Source of the DNA: Chitinophagaceae bacterium
GTDB taxonomy: Bacteria > Bacteroidota > Bacteroidia > Chitinophagales > Chitinophagaceae
Direction of reading: 5' to 3'
Length of the DNA: 64,000 nucleotides
Assembly: GCA_024508725.1 (NCBI GenBank)
Contig: JANINS010000004.1
Location: 762,163 to 826,162, forward strand
Made by a program: the position numbers and the translations under genes. Numbering within the stretch: the stretch's first letter is position 1; the number at the start of each line of letters is the position of its first letter. This document shows positions 24,678 to 34,570 of this stretch, one piece after another. The notes below the pieces were generated by a model. The model did not search any database. It was not told where the DNA came from and saw only the letters and a program-made list of their open reading frames with translations.

Positions 24678-26297
24678 TTAGATCTTGATGAACTCAGTCC
24701 AGCTCTTGGGGCGTCTTTGTTCTAACCATTTAAAGCCTCTGATCCTCAATTCGATATGATTTACCTGCCGCATGGGATAAGTAGTTCCTTTGAGATCATT
24801 TCTAAAGACCACCCGTTGCGGTTTTTTACTTTCAAAGTACATATCGATTACATCTGCAGTCGATTTATTTACACCAATGTACGAGCTGTCTTCATCCTGG
24901 GCATAATAAACACTTTCACCATTGCCTTTGGCTCGTAGGAAACTGATATTGCCATCTACAAAATATCCATTAATGGTTGTTCCCTTTACCTGGTTAAAAT
25001 AATCGCCGCTAACATGACTGATCGCCATTCCATTTTCAAACACTTGTAAACGTTCTGGCTTTTTGTTTAGCGTAAAAAGATAGATGGTATCGCCTGTTAG
25101 TTGATTATTCTCAGTCCATACAACAGGATCCTTGAAAAGCCTGAAAGTTGAATCTTCGAGAGAGTAGAAGAGGCTGTCTCCAACGGCCTGCATCGAATCG
25201 GTATAAATGCGAACATTAAAATATGCTTCAAAGAAACGGTTAGAACTGGTATCTTTTTTCTGAAACTCAGCAACTGATCTTACATAAGCAGAATCTCTGA
25301 TTACAGGAACATTTCGTTCTTTACGAAGATCACTCAGCTTGGCAGAATACAATGTGTCTGCTGCAATAAAGATTGAATCACGGTTTTGCTCAAGGATCAT
25401 TACCGGACTAAGCGAAGCAAGGAAAGAGCTTGCATTTCGGTTGAACTTAATATCATCTGCAATAACAGTAGTACGATTAGCCGTGTCTTTTGTACGATAG
25501 ATCGCTTTTCCCTGTGCCTGTCCAAAACCGGAAGCATCATCAAAAGCCATGTTATCAGCGGTAAGTTCAAAGTCTTTGTCTATAACAGTTGATCTTTTAC
25601 CAAATACAGCCTTCTTCGCTTTCCTGTCGTAATACCCTTCGTTGGTTCTTACTGTTCTTTGCGGACTTACAATGGTTGTATAAGCCAGGAACCTTGCAAC
25701 TTCGGTTTCCATATTATAGAGAAGAGTATCTGTCTTGAGTGTATAATCAGGATCAACCAAAACTACTTTCTTTCTAAAGTAAACATCCCTTGTATCACCG
25801 TAATACGTAGCTTCTGTACTGGTGAGCACCGCTTTACCGGTTACGATCTTCCCGCCTTTTTTATAAATGCCGATCTTAGTTTGGATCTCGTATTCCAGTT
25901 CATTGGTAGTTAGTACACCATTCTTTTCTGTAAGACGAACGTTGTTACGTAGATAAGCTTTCTTTTCCTTGCCAACATAACGCATGTAATCAGCATAGGT
26001 GTGAACGCTATCGGCATCATTGATGTGCACTCTGCCAAAAGCCTCAACGATATTTTGTTGTTGATTTACAACTGCACTGTCGCAGTAGAAGAGTGTTTTT
26101 TCTTTCCTCAGCGTTACATCACCTGCTAAAGAAATAAACGTTGCAGTGTCCCTGTTCTGAAAATTATATCGCTTTGCAGAGATGATCTGCAATACAGTCT
26201 TTGCAGTTGAATCAGTAACAACCTGTGCAGAAGCCGTTGCTACAGCAAAAAAGTAAAGAATACAAAGCAGGTATTTCGGGTAAAGATTCGGCATCAT
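24678..26297 (-). CDS. OstA-like periplasmic protein (LptA/OstA_N domains)
   Basis: The 539-residue protein has a signal peptide (to about residue 24, ATASAQ) and repeated LptA-like beta-jellyroll units, the family that shields lipid A in the periplasmic LPS bridge. Typical pieces are LAGDVTLRKEKTLFYCDSA, VEAFGRVHINDADS and ADYMRYVGKEKKAYL. It overlaps the MlaD-like stop by ATGA, so translation is coupled. The cluster also holds an amidase and a divergent LptD homologue, which fits a role in LPS or outer-membrane lipid transport. It is longer than E. coli LptA (about 185 residues), as in other Bacteroidota. Confidence 0.85.
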   Translation of the reverse strand: MMPNLYPKYLLCILYFFAVATASAQVVTDSTAKTVLQIISAKRYNFQNRDTATFISLAGDVTLRKEKTLFYCDSAVVNQQQNIVEAFGRVHINDADSVHTYADYMRYVGKEKKAYLRNNVRLTEKNGVLTTNELEYEIQTKIGIYKKGGKIVTGKAVLTSTEATYYGDTRDVYFRKKVVLVDPDYTLKTDTLLYNMETEVARFLAYTTIVSPQRTVRTNEGYYDRKAKKAVFGKRSTVIDKDFELTADNMAFDDASGFGQAQGKAIYRTKDTANRTTVIADDIKFNRNASSFLASLSPVMILEQNRDSIFIAADTLYSAKLSDLRKERNVPVIRDSAYVRSVAEFQKKDTSSNRFFEAYFNVRIYTDSMQAVGDSLFYSLEDSTFRLFKDPVVWTENNQLTGDTIYLFTLNKKPERLQVFENGMAISHVSGDYFNQVKGTTINGYFVDGNISFLRAKGNGESVYYAQDEDSSYIGVNKSTADVIDMYFESKKPQRVVFRNDLKGTTYPMRQVNHIELRIRGFKWLEQRRPKSWTEFIKI

Positions 26298-27304
26298 TTA
26301 CTTCTGGTACTATCCGGCTGCGGTAAAGGCTCTTTTAAGTAATCGCCCTGTGATTTTTTTCCACCTCCAAAAAGGGAGAAGGATAAGTTCACATATCGCT
26401 TAGGATTAACACGAAGATCATCCAATAAGGTATTGGCGCTTCTGCTGGTGCTCACAAGATTATTATAAAATTGTTTGTCATTCAATAATAAACCCAGTGA
26501 ACCATCTTTCGATTCGATAGCAGTATTCAGTTTATCTATTGAAGATTTCAGATTGGCGATCGTTCCCTTAATATCAGCTTCAGCAAGATTGTCTGTTGTT
26601 TTTTGCAGATTACCGATAGAAGCGTTGATCTTATCGTTATTGGTATTAAGATTTGTTGTGAAGGTTTTCATGTTGTCTAATGACTGAGCCAGGCTTCCTT
26701 GCTCTGCCAGCATTGTTTGTAACGATCCTGCAGACAAAACCATGCTGGATGATATTTTATGAATATTGGCCATTGCAGCTTGCAGATTTGCCCTTGTACC
26801 ATCATCCAGTGTTCTGTTGAAATTTTTCAAAAGTGAATCGAGTGAAGATGCAGCAGCTGAGATCCTGTCAGACAGCGGACCGATTTTCGCTTGTATGTCA
26901 CCAAACATACCGGCATCTGATGCTGTAAGAATGGTATCACCTGATTGAAGTAAAGTATTTCTTTTATCGCCTAATGCAATATTGATCGTAGGGCTACTGG
27001 TTAAAGATTCTTTGATTGATGCAAGTGAATTTACCGGTATCTGGTAATTATCGTTCAGTTTGATCGTGATCAATACGCCTTGTAAAGATTTATCGCTTGA
27101 AATCTCATACACAGAACCTACCTGGTAACCATTAATCATTACCTGGTTGGATGACTGTAAACCTTTCGCATCAGCAAACTTTGCATAGATAAAGTTGCCA
27201 TGCTTGAATAAGCTTTTCCCTTTCAGGAAATTGAAGCCAAGGATCAGGAAAACAATTGCAATAGATGTAAGTGCACCTACTTTGGTCTCATTAGAAATCT
27301 TCAT
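26294..27304 (-). CDS. MlaD/MCE-domain protein
   Basis: The 336-residue protein starts KISNETKVGALTSIAIVFLILGFNFLKG, an inner-membrane anchor. An MCE domain (about 38-120) follows, with AKFADAKGLQSSNQVMINGYQVGSV, the pattern of MlaD-type substrate-binding subunits. The C-terminal region (about 140-330) is helical and probably coiled-coil, with a leucine/serine-rich periodicity. MCE proteins carry phospholipids between membranes. No ABC permease or ATPase (MlaE/F) is adjacent. Translationally coupled to the OstA-like gene downstream. Confidence 0.88.
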   Translation of the reverse strand: MKISNETKVGALTSIAIVFLILGFNFLKGKSLFKHGNFIYAKFADAKGLQSSNQVMINGYQVGSVYEISSDKSLQGVLITIKLNDNYQIPVNSLASIKESLTSSPTINIALGDKRNTLLQSGDTILTASDAGMFGDIQAKIGPLSDRISAAASSLDSLLKNFNRTLDDGTRANLQAAMANIHKISSSMVLSAGSLQTMLAEQGSLAQSLDNMKTFTTNLNTNNDKINASIGNLQKTTDNLAEADIKGTIANLKSSIDKLNTAIESKDGSLGLLLNDKQFYNNLVSTSRSANTLLDDLRVNPKRYVNLSFSLFGGGKKSQGDYLKEPLPQPDSTRSK

Positions 27305-27357
27305 AATTAAGCAAATGTAAGGCTTAAGCCACTACTAAGATGAGGCCAAACTGTTGG

Positions 27358-28296
27358 TTAACGTTGAGTGCCAGTGTTTGTTTCTATTAATTGATGTTCC
27401 AAAGAATATTTATACCGCTTCACAGCCTGAACGATCGCTTTTGTCATTTCGGCCTGGCCTGATTCGCTGTTTAAATAATCTTCTTCTTCAGGATTGGATA
27501 TAAACCCAAGTTCGATCAATACACTTGGCATTGCTACAGCCTGGAGCACCCAGATACCAATTTGTCTTTGTCTTGCCTCACGGCTGATACGACCTGTTTT
27601 TTTAAACTCATCCTCAACAGTCATCGCAAGATTAGCACTACGGTTAAAATATTGCTTTGTTTTAAGTGAGTATAGGATCATCTTTTCCGGATCGTTGGGG
27701 TCGAAATCTGCCACTTGCTGAGCCAGTGTACTATCAAGATACAAGGCTTCATTCTCCTTCATTGCTTTTTCTTTCGCATCATTCTTATGAGCTCCCCAGA
27801 TGTATGTTTCAGTGCCTTTGGCTGGATTAGGTGTACGATGGTATTTATAGGTCGCAACTTTGCGTGTTTTTTTCTTCTTATTTTTTCCTTTCCCGGTATA
27901 ATATGTCTCAGTTTTATAGCCGGTAAACTCTTTACGTGTGATAGGAGCTGCACTATTGCAGTGTATGGCAATAAACAGATCTCCTTTCGCCTGGTTGGCA
28001 ATGTTTGCTTTTACAACAGGGTGTTGATATATATCAGAAGTACGGGTATACACTACTTCAACATCAGGAATTTCCTGTTGTATTAACTGGCCTAACTTAA
28101 TGGCTACAGCTAAAGAAACATCTTTCTCTTTAGAATATCTTCCATCGGCTCCACCATCATGTCCTCCATGACCGGCATCAACCACAATTCTTTTGAGAGC
28201 CGGGGCACTTCTTTTAAAGGTTGAGTTCGTTACATAAGAAGTAAGTGCAACAAACATTGCAAAGCACAGAGAACTAAATACAATCTTCCTTAGCAT
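27358..28296 (-). CDS. N-acetylmuramoyl-L-alanine amidase (Amidase_3)
   Basis: The 312-residue exported zinc amidase cleaves the peptide from muramic acid in peptidoglycan. A signal-anchor is followed by IVVDAGHGGHDGGADG (first zinc histidine) and a glutamate in SKEKDVSLAV. LFIAIHCNSA provides another histidine and VLIELGFISNPEE the catalytic glutamate. An insert near 115-180 contains a highly basic KGKNKKKKTRK stretch, which could bind the sacculus. First gene of an operon with mlaD-like and OstA-like genes, divergent from LptD. Confidence 0.92.
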   Translation of the reverse strand: MLRKIVFSSLCFAMFVALTSYVTNSTFKRSAPALKRIVVDAGHGGHDGGADGRYSKEKDVSLAVAIKLGQLIQQEIPDVEVVYTRTSDIYQHPVVKANIANQAKGDLFIAIHCNSAAPITRKEFTGYKTETYYTGKGKNKKKKTRKVATYKYHRTPNPAKGTETYIWGAHKNDAKEKAMKENEALYLDSTLAQQVADFDPNDPEKMILYSLKTKQYFNRSANLAMTVEDEFKKTGRISREARQRQIGIWVLQAVAMPSVLIELGFISNPEEEDYLNSESGQAEMTKAIVQAVKRYKYSLEHQLIETNTGTQR

Positions 28297-28347
28297 AAGC
28301 TCTTTTAGATTAAGGGTATATTCACAAATCTTTTATCGCAATACACC

Positions 28348-28355
28348 TATTTTTG
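28348..28355 (+). promoter_or_regulatory. Predicted -7 box for lptD
   Basis: TATTTTTG fits TAnnTTTG 13 bp before the ATG at 28368. No -33 TTG is present at the right spacing. It rules out the upstream TTG at 28353 as a start, because that codon is inside the box. Confidence 0.45.
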
Positions 28356-28367
28356 GCATATCTACTT

Positions 28368-31094
28368 ATGAGTTGTCGTTGTAAAGTTAACGTAAAAACG
28401 ATTTTTTTCGGGCTCACTATCTCGTTGCTCCTGCTATTAACGCTACAAATCAACGCATCATATAAATCTGGTTCATATTTTCTCAACTTCTTAACAGAAA
28501 TCGACACTACTCCGGTTCTAAACAGGCAACCTATTCCTGTACCTCAAATCAAAACCAATTCTAAGCCTGCAGATACGGTTCGCAAAGGTAAAGACACTAC
28601 AATCGTTACCGAGTTTAGTCTGGATTCTGTAAAGATGTCTAAAGATTCTCTCGATGCGCCGATAAGTTATTCAGCAACAGATTCGGGAGTGTTGATAATT
28701 CCGACAAAACAATTCTATCTATATAATAAAGCACATGTTGAATACCAGGATCTGCAGTTAGATGCCGGTGTAATCAAATACGACCAGGCAACCCAAACAG
28801 TAATGGCTTATGGTTCGCTGGATACAGGTAACAATCCGCTGAATAAACCAACGCTTGTTCAGTCAGGATCAAAATCTATCAGCGATACCATCATGTACAA
28901 CATGAGAACGAGAAAAGGGCTTACTAAAAACACTTTCTATAATGAAGGTTCTGAAATTTATGTGAACACTAAAATCGCCAAGACCTTTCAGCAGGATGGC
29001 GATAATGTGGTATATGCCTTTAGAAACACTTTCACAACCTGTAACCTCGATACTCCGCATTTCGCTTTTCGTACAAAGAAGATGAAACTCATCACAAACA
29101 AACTTGCTGTATCTGGACCTGCACATCCGGAGTTTGAAGGTGTTCCTGTACCGATCTACCTGCCATTTGGTATTTATCCAATGAAGCGTGGAAGACATTC
29201 CGGAATTCTTGCACCGCAGTTTGCTACCAATGAAAGTTTTGGTTTGGGTATCGAGGGATTGGGGTATTATAAAGTGATCAATGATTACTATGATGTTACT
29301 GTTAGAACGAATATTTATAGTTATGGAGGATGGAATTTGTTTGTCAATCCAAAATACTATAAAAGATATAAATACACCGGTAATTTAAACATCTCCGTTC
29401 AACATACTAAATCATTAAACAATACGCCTTCTCTTAAGAATGAATTTTCTGTTTTCAACACGTTTAATGTTGCATGGTCTCATTCACGTGATAACAGGGC
29501 AAGACCGGGAACTAATTTTTCCGCCAGTGTAAATGCCGGAAGTACAAAGTTCAATCAATACATTCCTAATAATCCAAATGCAAACTTCAATAATCTGCTT
29601 GCATCAACTATACAATGGAGTAAAACCACCGACAAAACAAACCTAACCATCGCAGCTAATCATAGTCAGAACAGTAATAGCAGGTTGGTGAATCTGGGTT
29701 TACCTAATGCCACTTTTAGTGTGCTTACTTTTTATCCATTCCAAAAGAAAGAAAGAACCGGAAGTGAAAAATGGTATGAAAAATTAGGAGTGGGGTACGA
29801 TGGAACGTTGAACAACCAGATATCTTTTTACGATTCTGCATTTACGCCAAGAACATTGCTCGATACTTTACAATGGGGCATCAATCATAGAATTCCGATC
29901 AGTCTTGCTTTGCCAGCTCTAGGCCCGGTTACACTTTCACCCAGCATCAACTATGAAGAACGATGGATAGGAAGAAGTGTGAACTACACCTGGAACCAGT
30001 CAGCAAAAAAGATCGATACCAGTTTCACCAAAGGATTTTATACACCACGTGATCTTTCATTTGGTATCTCGGCCACAACAAGAATATTTGGCACTTACCA
30101 GTTTGGCAAGAACAGCAATGTGCAGGCAATTCGCCATGAAGTAAGGCCAAGTTTTGGTTTCAACTATCGTCCTGATCTTGCGAAACAATACTTTCACACT
30201 GTTCAAACAGACACTGCAGGAAATTATTTACGTTATTCTGAATTTTCTGCCGGCTTGTTAGGTGGTTTTAGTGAAGGAAGATTCGGCGGAATCACTTTTG
30301 GTATCGATAATCTTCTCGAGATGAAAACCAAAGACAAAAAAGCTGCCGGCGATTCAACACTTCCGCAAACAAAGAAGGTTCGATTGATCGATGGATTCGG
30401 TTTTAACGGAGGTTATAATCTGGCAGTAGACAGTTTTCAATGGTCTCCAATTAGTTTATACCTGAGAAGCACTTTGTTTGAAAAGGTGAACATCACTGCA
30501 AATGCTACTTTAGATCCATATAAAACCAATAATAAAGGTTACCGTACCAAACAATTGGCGTGGACAGCAAGTGATAGAAGTATTGGAACAATCAGTAATG
30601 GGGGAGTGGCTGTGTCTGCAAGTTTTCAAAGTAAGAAAGCAGAGCAGAAACAACAACAGCCTTTACCGCAGGATCAATACGTATCGCCTGATGAGCAGTT
30701 AAGAATGATGGAATATGTTCGAAACAATCCTGCAGAATTCACAGATTTCGATATTCCATGGACGATACAAACATCTTTCTCTCTAAATTTCAGTAGAGCA
30801 TTTGATGTAGAGAAATCAGGGTTTAAAACACAGGTGTCATCTAACTTTTTTGTGAATGGAGACTTCAGCCTTTCACCCAAATGGAAGATCGGTGGAAGTA
30901 CTTATTTCGATTTTCAAACGAAGAAGATACAGTCACTAACCATGTTCATTACACGTGATATGCACTGCTGGCAAATGGCGATCAACCTTACACCGGTTGG
31001 GTTGTACAGATCGTTCAGCATTGTGTTGAATCCAAAATCAGGTTTATTGAGAGACCTGCGGATCAATCGTTCGAGATTCTTCTATTCACAGTAA
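28368..31094 (+). CDS. lptD: LPS-assembly protein LptD-like outer-membrane protein
   Basis: The 908-residue protein has an N-terminal signal-anchor and an OstA_N-like periplasmic domain (about 90-260, VEYQDLQLDAGVIKYDQATQ, TCNLDTPHFAFRTKKMKL). A long beta-barrel region follows to the C-terminus, with many aromatic strands. PVPIYLPFGIYPMKRGRHSGILAPQF matches the junction motif shared with LptD (family name: putative LPS assembly protein LptD in Bacteroidota). It would place LPS or a related glycolipid in the outer leaflet. The OstA-like, MlaD-like and amidase genes are divergent from it, forming an envelope assembly cluster. Confidence 0.88.
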   Translation: MSCRCKVNVKTIFFGLTISLLLLLTLQINASYKSGSYFLNFLTEIDTTPVLNRQPIPVPQIKTNSKPADTVRKGKDTTIVTEFSLDSVKMSKDSLDAPISYSATDSGVLIIPTKQFYLYNKAHVEYQDLQLDAGVIKYDQATQTVMAYGSLDTGNNPLNKPTLVQSGSKSISDTIMYNMRTRKGLTKNTFYNEGSEIYVNTKIAKTFQQDGDNVVYAFRNTFTTCNLDTPHFAFRTKKMKLITNKLAVSGPAHPEFEGVPVPIYLPFGIYPMKRGRHSGILAPQFATNESFGLGIEGLGYYKVINDYYDVTVRTNIYSYGGWNLFVNPKYYKRYKYTGNLNISVQHTKSLNNTPSLKNEFSVFNTFNVAWSHSRDNRARPGTNFSASVNAGSTKFNQYIPNNPNANFNNLLASTIQWSKTTDKTNLTIAANHSQNSNSRLVNLGLPNATFSVLTFYPFQKKERTGSEKWYEKLGVGYDGTLNNQISFYDSAFTPRTLLDTLQWGINHRIPISLALPALGPVTLSPSINYEERWIGRSVNYTWNQSAKKIDTSFTKGFYTPRDLSFGISATTRIFGTYQFGKNSNVQAIRHEVRPSFGFNYRPDLAKQYFHTVQTDTAGNYLRYSEFSAGLLGGFSEGRFGGITFGIDNLLEMKTKDKKAAGDSTLPQTKKVRLIDGFGFNGGYNLAVDSFQWSPISLYLRSTLFEKVNITANATLDPYKTNNKGYRTKQLAWTASDRSIGTISNGGVAVSASFQSKKAEQKQQQPLPQDQYVSPDEQLRMMEYVRNNPAEFTDFDIPWTIQTSFSLNFSRAFDVEKSGFKTQVSSNFFVNGDFSLSPKWKIGGSTYFDFQTKKIQSLTMFITRDMHCWQMAINLTPVGLYRSFSIVLNPKSGLLRDLRINRSRFFYSQ

Positions 31095-31103
31095 TTTTTT
31101 TGA

Positions 31104-31155
31104 AGCAGAGTTCTGTAACTCCGATTTGTCTTTACTTGCGTCGCACTCTTGTGCT
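31104..31155 (-). repeat. Dispersed intergenic repeat, copy 4
   Basis: The reverse complement begins AGCACAAGAGTGCGACGCA; the 3' half has lost the AGCTGGC block. It fills the convergent gap between lptD and the trehalase gene. Confidence 0.65.
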
Positions 31156-31172
31156 GTATCATTTACAGCAGC

Positions 31173-32783
31173 TCACTTTATCTTGTATTTGTTCATCAAA
31201 GCCAACAGCACACCATTCGTCCATCCAAAACCATCCTGCGATGGATATTCACCTCCTCCTGCTTTTCTATTAATATCTTCAACATCGTATTTCTCCATTA
31301 ATCTACCGGTAGAAGCAAATACTTTTTTATTCAGCTTTACCCATCGTGTTGCAATTTCTTTCGCCAGATCATGGTAACCATAATTCTCTAGTCCTATGAT
31401 CGTGATCCATTGCAAAGGTGCCCAGCCATTTGGTGCATCCCATTGTTGTTTGGTATTGTTTAATGAAGTAACCACACCACCTGGTTTCAGGAAATTTGTC
31501 TTTAAAAAATCAACGATTCGGGGAACATCTTTTTCATCTGCCAATTTGAAAAAGAGCGGATACATTCCTGCAAGGGTTGGATTGTTCAACACTTTTCCAT
31601 CAGTTGTAGCATCGCAATACCAGCCAAGTTCTTCGTTAAAAAACAATTTGCGTAAATTCTGCTTTGTTGTGGATGTAAATAATTCCAGTTCTTTTTTATC
31701 ATGTGTTGCAACAGATCGTTGCTGTGTATAACGAAGATGAAAAACGAGGCAATTCAGATCAACCGGGATAATGTCGTGTGTTCGTGTATTGTACAATTCT
31801 TTACCTCTAAGCATCCATCGGCTACTGAAATCCCATCCACTGGCTGCTGCCGATCTCAGGTTGTGCCACACCATTTTCTTTATTGAATCAACTGCCATGT
31901 TCAAACGATTGCTATCAGCAAAGCGAACTATTTTCCTGAATTCAAGTGCTGCTGCTTCTGAAGTAATATAATCTTCACGATAGCTTTCCTGCCGTGGAAT
32001 ATTCAGCTCGTCGCAGTAACGGCTTACGTCAATATCATTGTCTTTTAGTTCTACCGTTAAACTTCTCATGCCTCTATAAGTATTTCCCTCAACAGGTTCA
32101 TTGCTCTTCCAGTAAAACAGTTCTTTTGCTAATGCATCAGCATATTTGTTGTACACACTATTCCCTTTTACAGAAGCAAGTAACTCCACCATCATGCTAA
32201 AGAACGGAGGCTGTGAACGGCTCAGGTAATAAGTTCTGTTACCATTGGGAACATGACCATACGTATTGATCATGTAAGCAAAATTGTTCACCATGCTTTC
32301 CATCAGGCTGTATTGTTTGCTCTCTTTCAACCCTAACATGGTAAAATAACTATCCCAATAGTATATCTCTCTGAACCTTCCGCCGGGAACAATATATGTT
32401 TTCGGTAACGCAATAAGTGAACTTCCTTGTACAGGTTTATCGGCAGGACGTTTGAGTACTTTCCAAACATTGGTGATATGCTGGCGAACATCTTTGGTTT
32501 TAGAGGTGTATGTTTTTGCTTGAGCTGGTAATTTGAAATATTTCAATACAAAAGATCTGAGATTGAATCCTGCCTTGTTTTTTTGCTGCTGGTATTTTGC
32601 AACGATCACCTCAGGTGCAATAATGGGTGTGCAATCAACGAAAGTTTTGCTGTCTGTGAATACTTTACCTAACTGTACATCTGTAAAAAGCTGTCCATAT
32701 ATCTGATCGGGTGTTTGTGGTTGAGATGGCTGTGCTAAAACATTATTACTGATGAGCAGCAATGCCAGGAGTAATCTTATCAT
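31173..32783 (-). CDS. treA: Periplasmic trehalase, GH37
   Basis: The 536-residue enzyme splits trehalose into two glucose units. It has a signal peptide (LLLALLLISNNVLAQ). The first GH37 signature PGGRFREIYYWDSY is near 130-145. AASGWDFSSRWM carries the catalytic acid, and the second signature QWDAPNGWAPLQ is near 440. GGGEYPSQDGFGWTNG carries the glutamate base. Length fits E. coli TreA. It is transcribed convergently with lptD and has no obvious partner gene; it probably acts in the periplasm, with glucose then imported. Confidence 0.95.
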   Translation of the reverse strand: MIRLLLALLLISNNVLAQPSQPQTPDQIYGQLFTDVQLGKVFTDSKTFVDCTPIIAPEVIVAKYQQQKNKAGFNLRSFVLKYFKLPAQAKTYTSKTKDVRQHITNVWKVLKRPADKPVQGSSLIALPKTYIVPGGRFREIYYWDSYFTMLGLKESKQYSLMESMVNNFAYMINTYGHVPNGNRTYYLSRSQPPFFSMMVELLASVKGNSVYNKYADALAKELFYWKSNEPVEGNTYRGMRSLTVELKDNDIDVSRYCDELNIPRQESYREDYITSEAAALEFRKIVRFADSNRLNMAVDSIKKMVWHNLRSAAASGWDFSSRWMLRGKELYNTRTHDIIPVDLNCLVFHLRYTQQRSVATHDKKELELFTSTTKQNLRKLFFNEELGWYCDATTDGKVLNNPTLAGMYPLFFKLADEKDVPRIVDFLKTNFLKPGGVVTSLNNTKQQWDAPNGWAPLQWITIIGLENYGYHDLAKEIATRWVKLNKKVFASTGRLMEKYDVEDINRKAGGGEYPSQDGFGWTNGVLLALMNKYKIK

Positions 32784-32832
32784 ACGTGAATTTATAATAA
32801 AGAAGATAAATGACTTAAGATGAATAAAGAGA

Positions 32833-33348
32833 TCACTTAGACAAAGCTTTCAATATTTTTTTGCCCCTGCTTTTAAAAGCAGGCGTTTCATGATCCCAGT
32901 TCTCTTCTATGATCAGCTTTAACTCGTGTTTTATTTCGGGATAAATTTTCATCAACCTTTCTAATATTGATAATGAAAAAGCTTTGATAGCGTTAGGCGT
33001 TTTAGGATCTTCTACAAATCCAAAACAAATATTCATCAGTATTCCATGATATTCTTCCGGCAACTCCACATCTTCCAGAACCCGTAAAGAATTTCTGATA
33101 ACGGCATCATGCACTTCTTTCTTTTCAAGAACAGATACCAGGTTGCCAATATAAGGTGTTACCATCTCCGGTTTTTTTCTTGCCGCCCAGTTCACACTCC
33201 ATGCTGCTCTCTGCGCCAGGCGATAATCATCACTCATAAAAAACTTCATCAATTCTTTAAAGTTTTTACGGGATGCACAGGCATGATCAGCGATCTTAAG
33301 TGCATGAGGTTTGGAATGATCTTTTAATATTTCTTCAGCGAGTTTCAT
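32833..33348 (-). CDS. HEAT/ARM-repeat-like protein
   Basis: The 171-residue protein is all-helical by sequence, with HEAT-like pairs of amphipathic helices: RLAQRAAWSVNWAARKKPEMVTPYIGNLVSVL, DAVIRNSLRVLEDVEL and NAIKAFSLSILERLMKIYPEIKHELKLIIEE. No catalytic motif and no signal peptide are seen, so a cytoplasmic scaffold is likely. Its start overlaps the MFS gene's stop by 14 bp, so it is co-translated with that transporter. Function unknown. Confidence 0.7.
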   Translation of the reverse strand: MKLAEEILKDHSKPHALKIADHACASRKNFKELMKFFMSDDYRLAQRAAWSVNWAARKKPEMVTPYIGNLVSVLEKKEVHDAVIRNSLRVLEDVELPEEYHGILMNICFGFVEDPKTPNAIKAFSLSILERLMKIYPEIKHELKLIIEENWDHETPAFKSRGKKILKALSK

Positions 33349-34534
33349 TGAGCTGCTTTGCAGGAGAATTTATTTTGAATGCAATAAACAAAACTACGAG
33401 AACAGATACTACAGCAGTCGAAAGGAAAGTTGTGGTTGAACCAAATTGCTGCCAAACAAATCCGGCAATAAAGCTTGCTATCATTGCAGCTATATTCCTG
33501 AAACCTTCATAGGTTCCGATCGCTGTTGCTGTTTCTTCTTTTGGAACAATATTACTGATCCAGGCTTTGGAAATGCCTTCTGTTGCAGCAGCATAACATC
33601 CATACAACAGGAACATTGCAGCAAAACCAATCCAGCCAGATATAAAACTCATTCCAATATATACTGCAGCAAACATCATGAGACCTGTGATCAATACATT
33701 CTTGAATCCAAGTTTATCAGCCAATGTTCCCAAAGGAAAAGCCAATGCAGCATATACAGCATTATAAAAAATGTAAACACCAATCAAAGCAGTGTCACTT
33801 AATCCCGCATCTTTCATGCGTAATAATAAGAAAACATCCGAGCTATTAAAAAGAGTGAATACTAAAAGCGAAATAACCAATAGTTTGTAGTTTTTTCCTG
33901 CCCGTGGGAGGTACTTGAAAGAAGTAAGAAATGAAAATCCTTTTTTGCTATTGTTGGTTGAATATTGTTTTCGTTCCTTAATTAAAAACGTTACTAATAT
34001 CGCTGCAATACCAGGTATAAAAGCCCATAGAAATAAACTTTTATACTCAGCAGGAAAATAGTACAGGAATAATAAGGCTGCTGCCGGACCTAACATTGCA
34101 CCCAAAGTATCTAGGCTTCTGTGAAATCCAAATACACTTCCTTTTGTGTTGGGTGTGGCTTCGTCAGAAAGTAATGCATCACGTGGTGCAGTTCTCAATC
34201 CTTTTCCAACTCTGTCAAGTGTTCTGCAAAAAAATACCCACGGCAGATAACTAAACATTGCCAATAGTGGTTTACTCAATGCACTTAGTCCATATCCCCA
34301 TCTTACAAAGGGCATTCGTTTACCAATGTTGTCGCTCCATGCTCCAAAATATCCTTTGCTTAATCCGGCAACGGCTTCTGCCACACCTTCCAAAATGCCA
34401 ATTGCCACCATCGAAAATCCAATGTCACGTAAATACAGAGGCATGATGGGATAAAGCATTTCGCTTGCCATATCTGTGAACAAACTCACCAACGATAGCA
34501 ACCAAACGGTTTTAGTAATGATCCTATGCTTCAT
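33335..34534 (-). CDS. MFS transporter
   Basis: The 399-residue protein has about twelve hydrophobic helices. The MFS motif A between helices 2 and 3 reads GYFGAWSDNIGKRMPFVRWG, with a second copy between helices 8 and 9 (LGTLADKLGFKNV). An R-x-x-D-R-x-G-K-G-L-R-T-A-P segment follows helix 4. That is characteristic of a Bacteroidota MFS subgroup of unknown substrate. A HEAT-like gene overlaps its end. The gene is divergent from ndh across repeat copy 5. Substrate cannot be predicted. Confidence 0.88.
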   Translation of the reverse strand: MKHRIITKTVWLLSLVSLFTDMASEMLYPIMPLYLRDIGFSMVAIGILEGVAEAVAGLSKGYFGAWSDNIGKRMPFVRWGYGLSALSKPLLAMFSYLPWVFFCRTLDRVGKGLRTAPRDALLSDEATPNTKGSVFGFHRSLDTLGAMLGPAAALLFLYYFPAEYKSLFLWAFIPGIAAILVTFLIKERKQYSTNNSKKGFSFLTSFKYLPRAGKNYKLLVISLLVFTLFNSSDVFLLLRMKDAGLSDTALIGVYIFYNAVYAALAFPLGTLADKLGFKNVLITGLMMFAAVYIGMSFISGWIGFAAMFLLYGCYAAATEGISKAWISNIVPKEETATAIGTYEGFRNIAAMIASFIAGFVWQQFGSTTTFLSTAVVSVLVVLFIAFKINSPAKQLNETR

Positions 34535-34570
34535 CTGCCGAAAGGTAAAGTATTAGGATTGATTTTTGTT

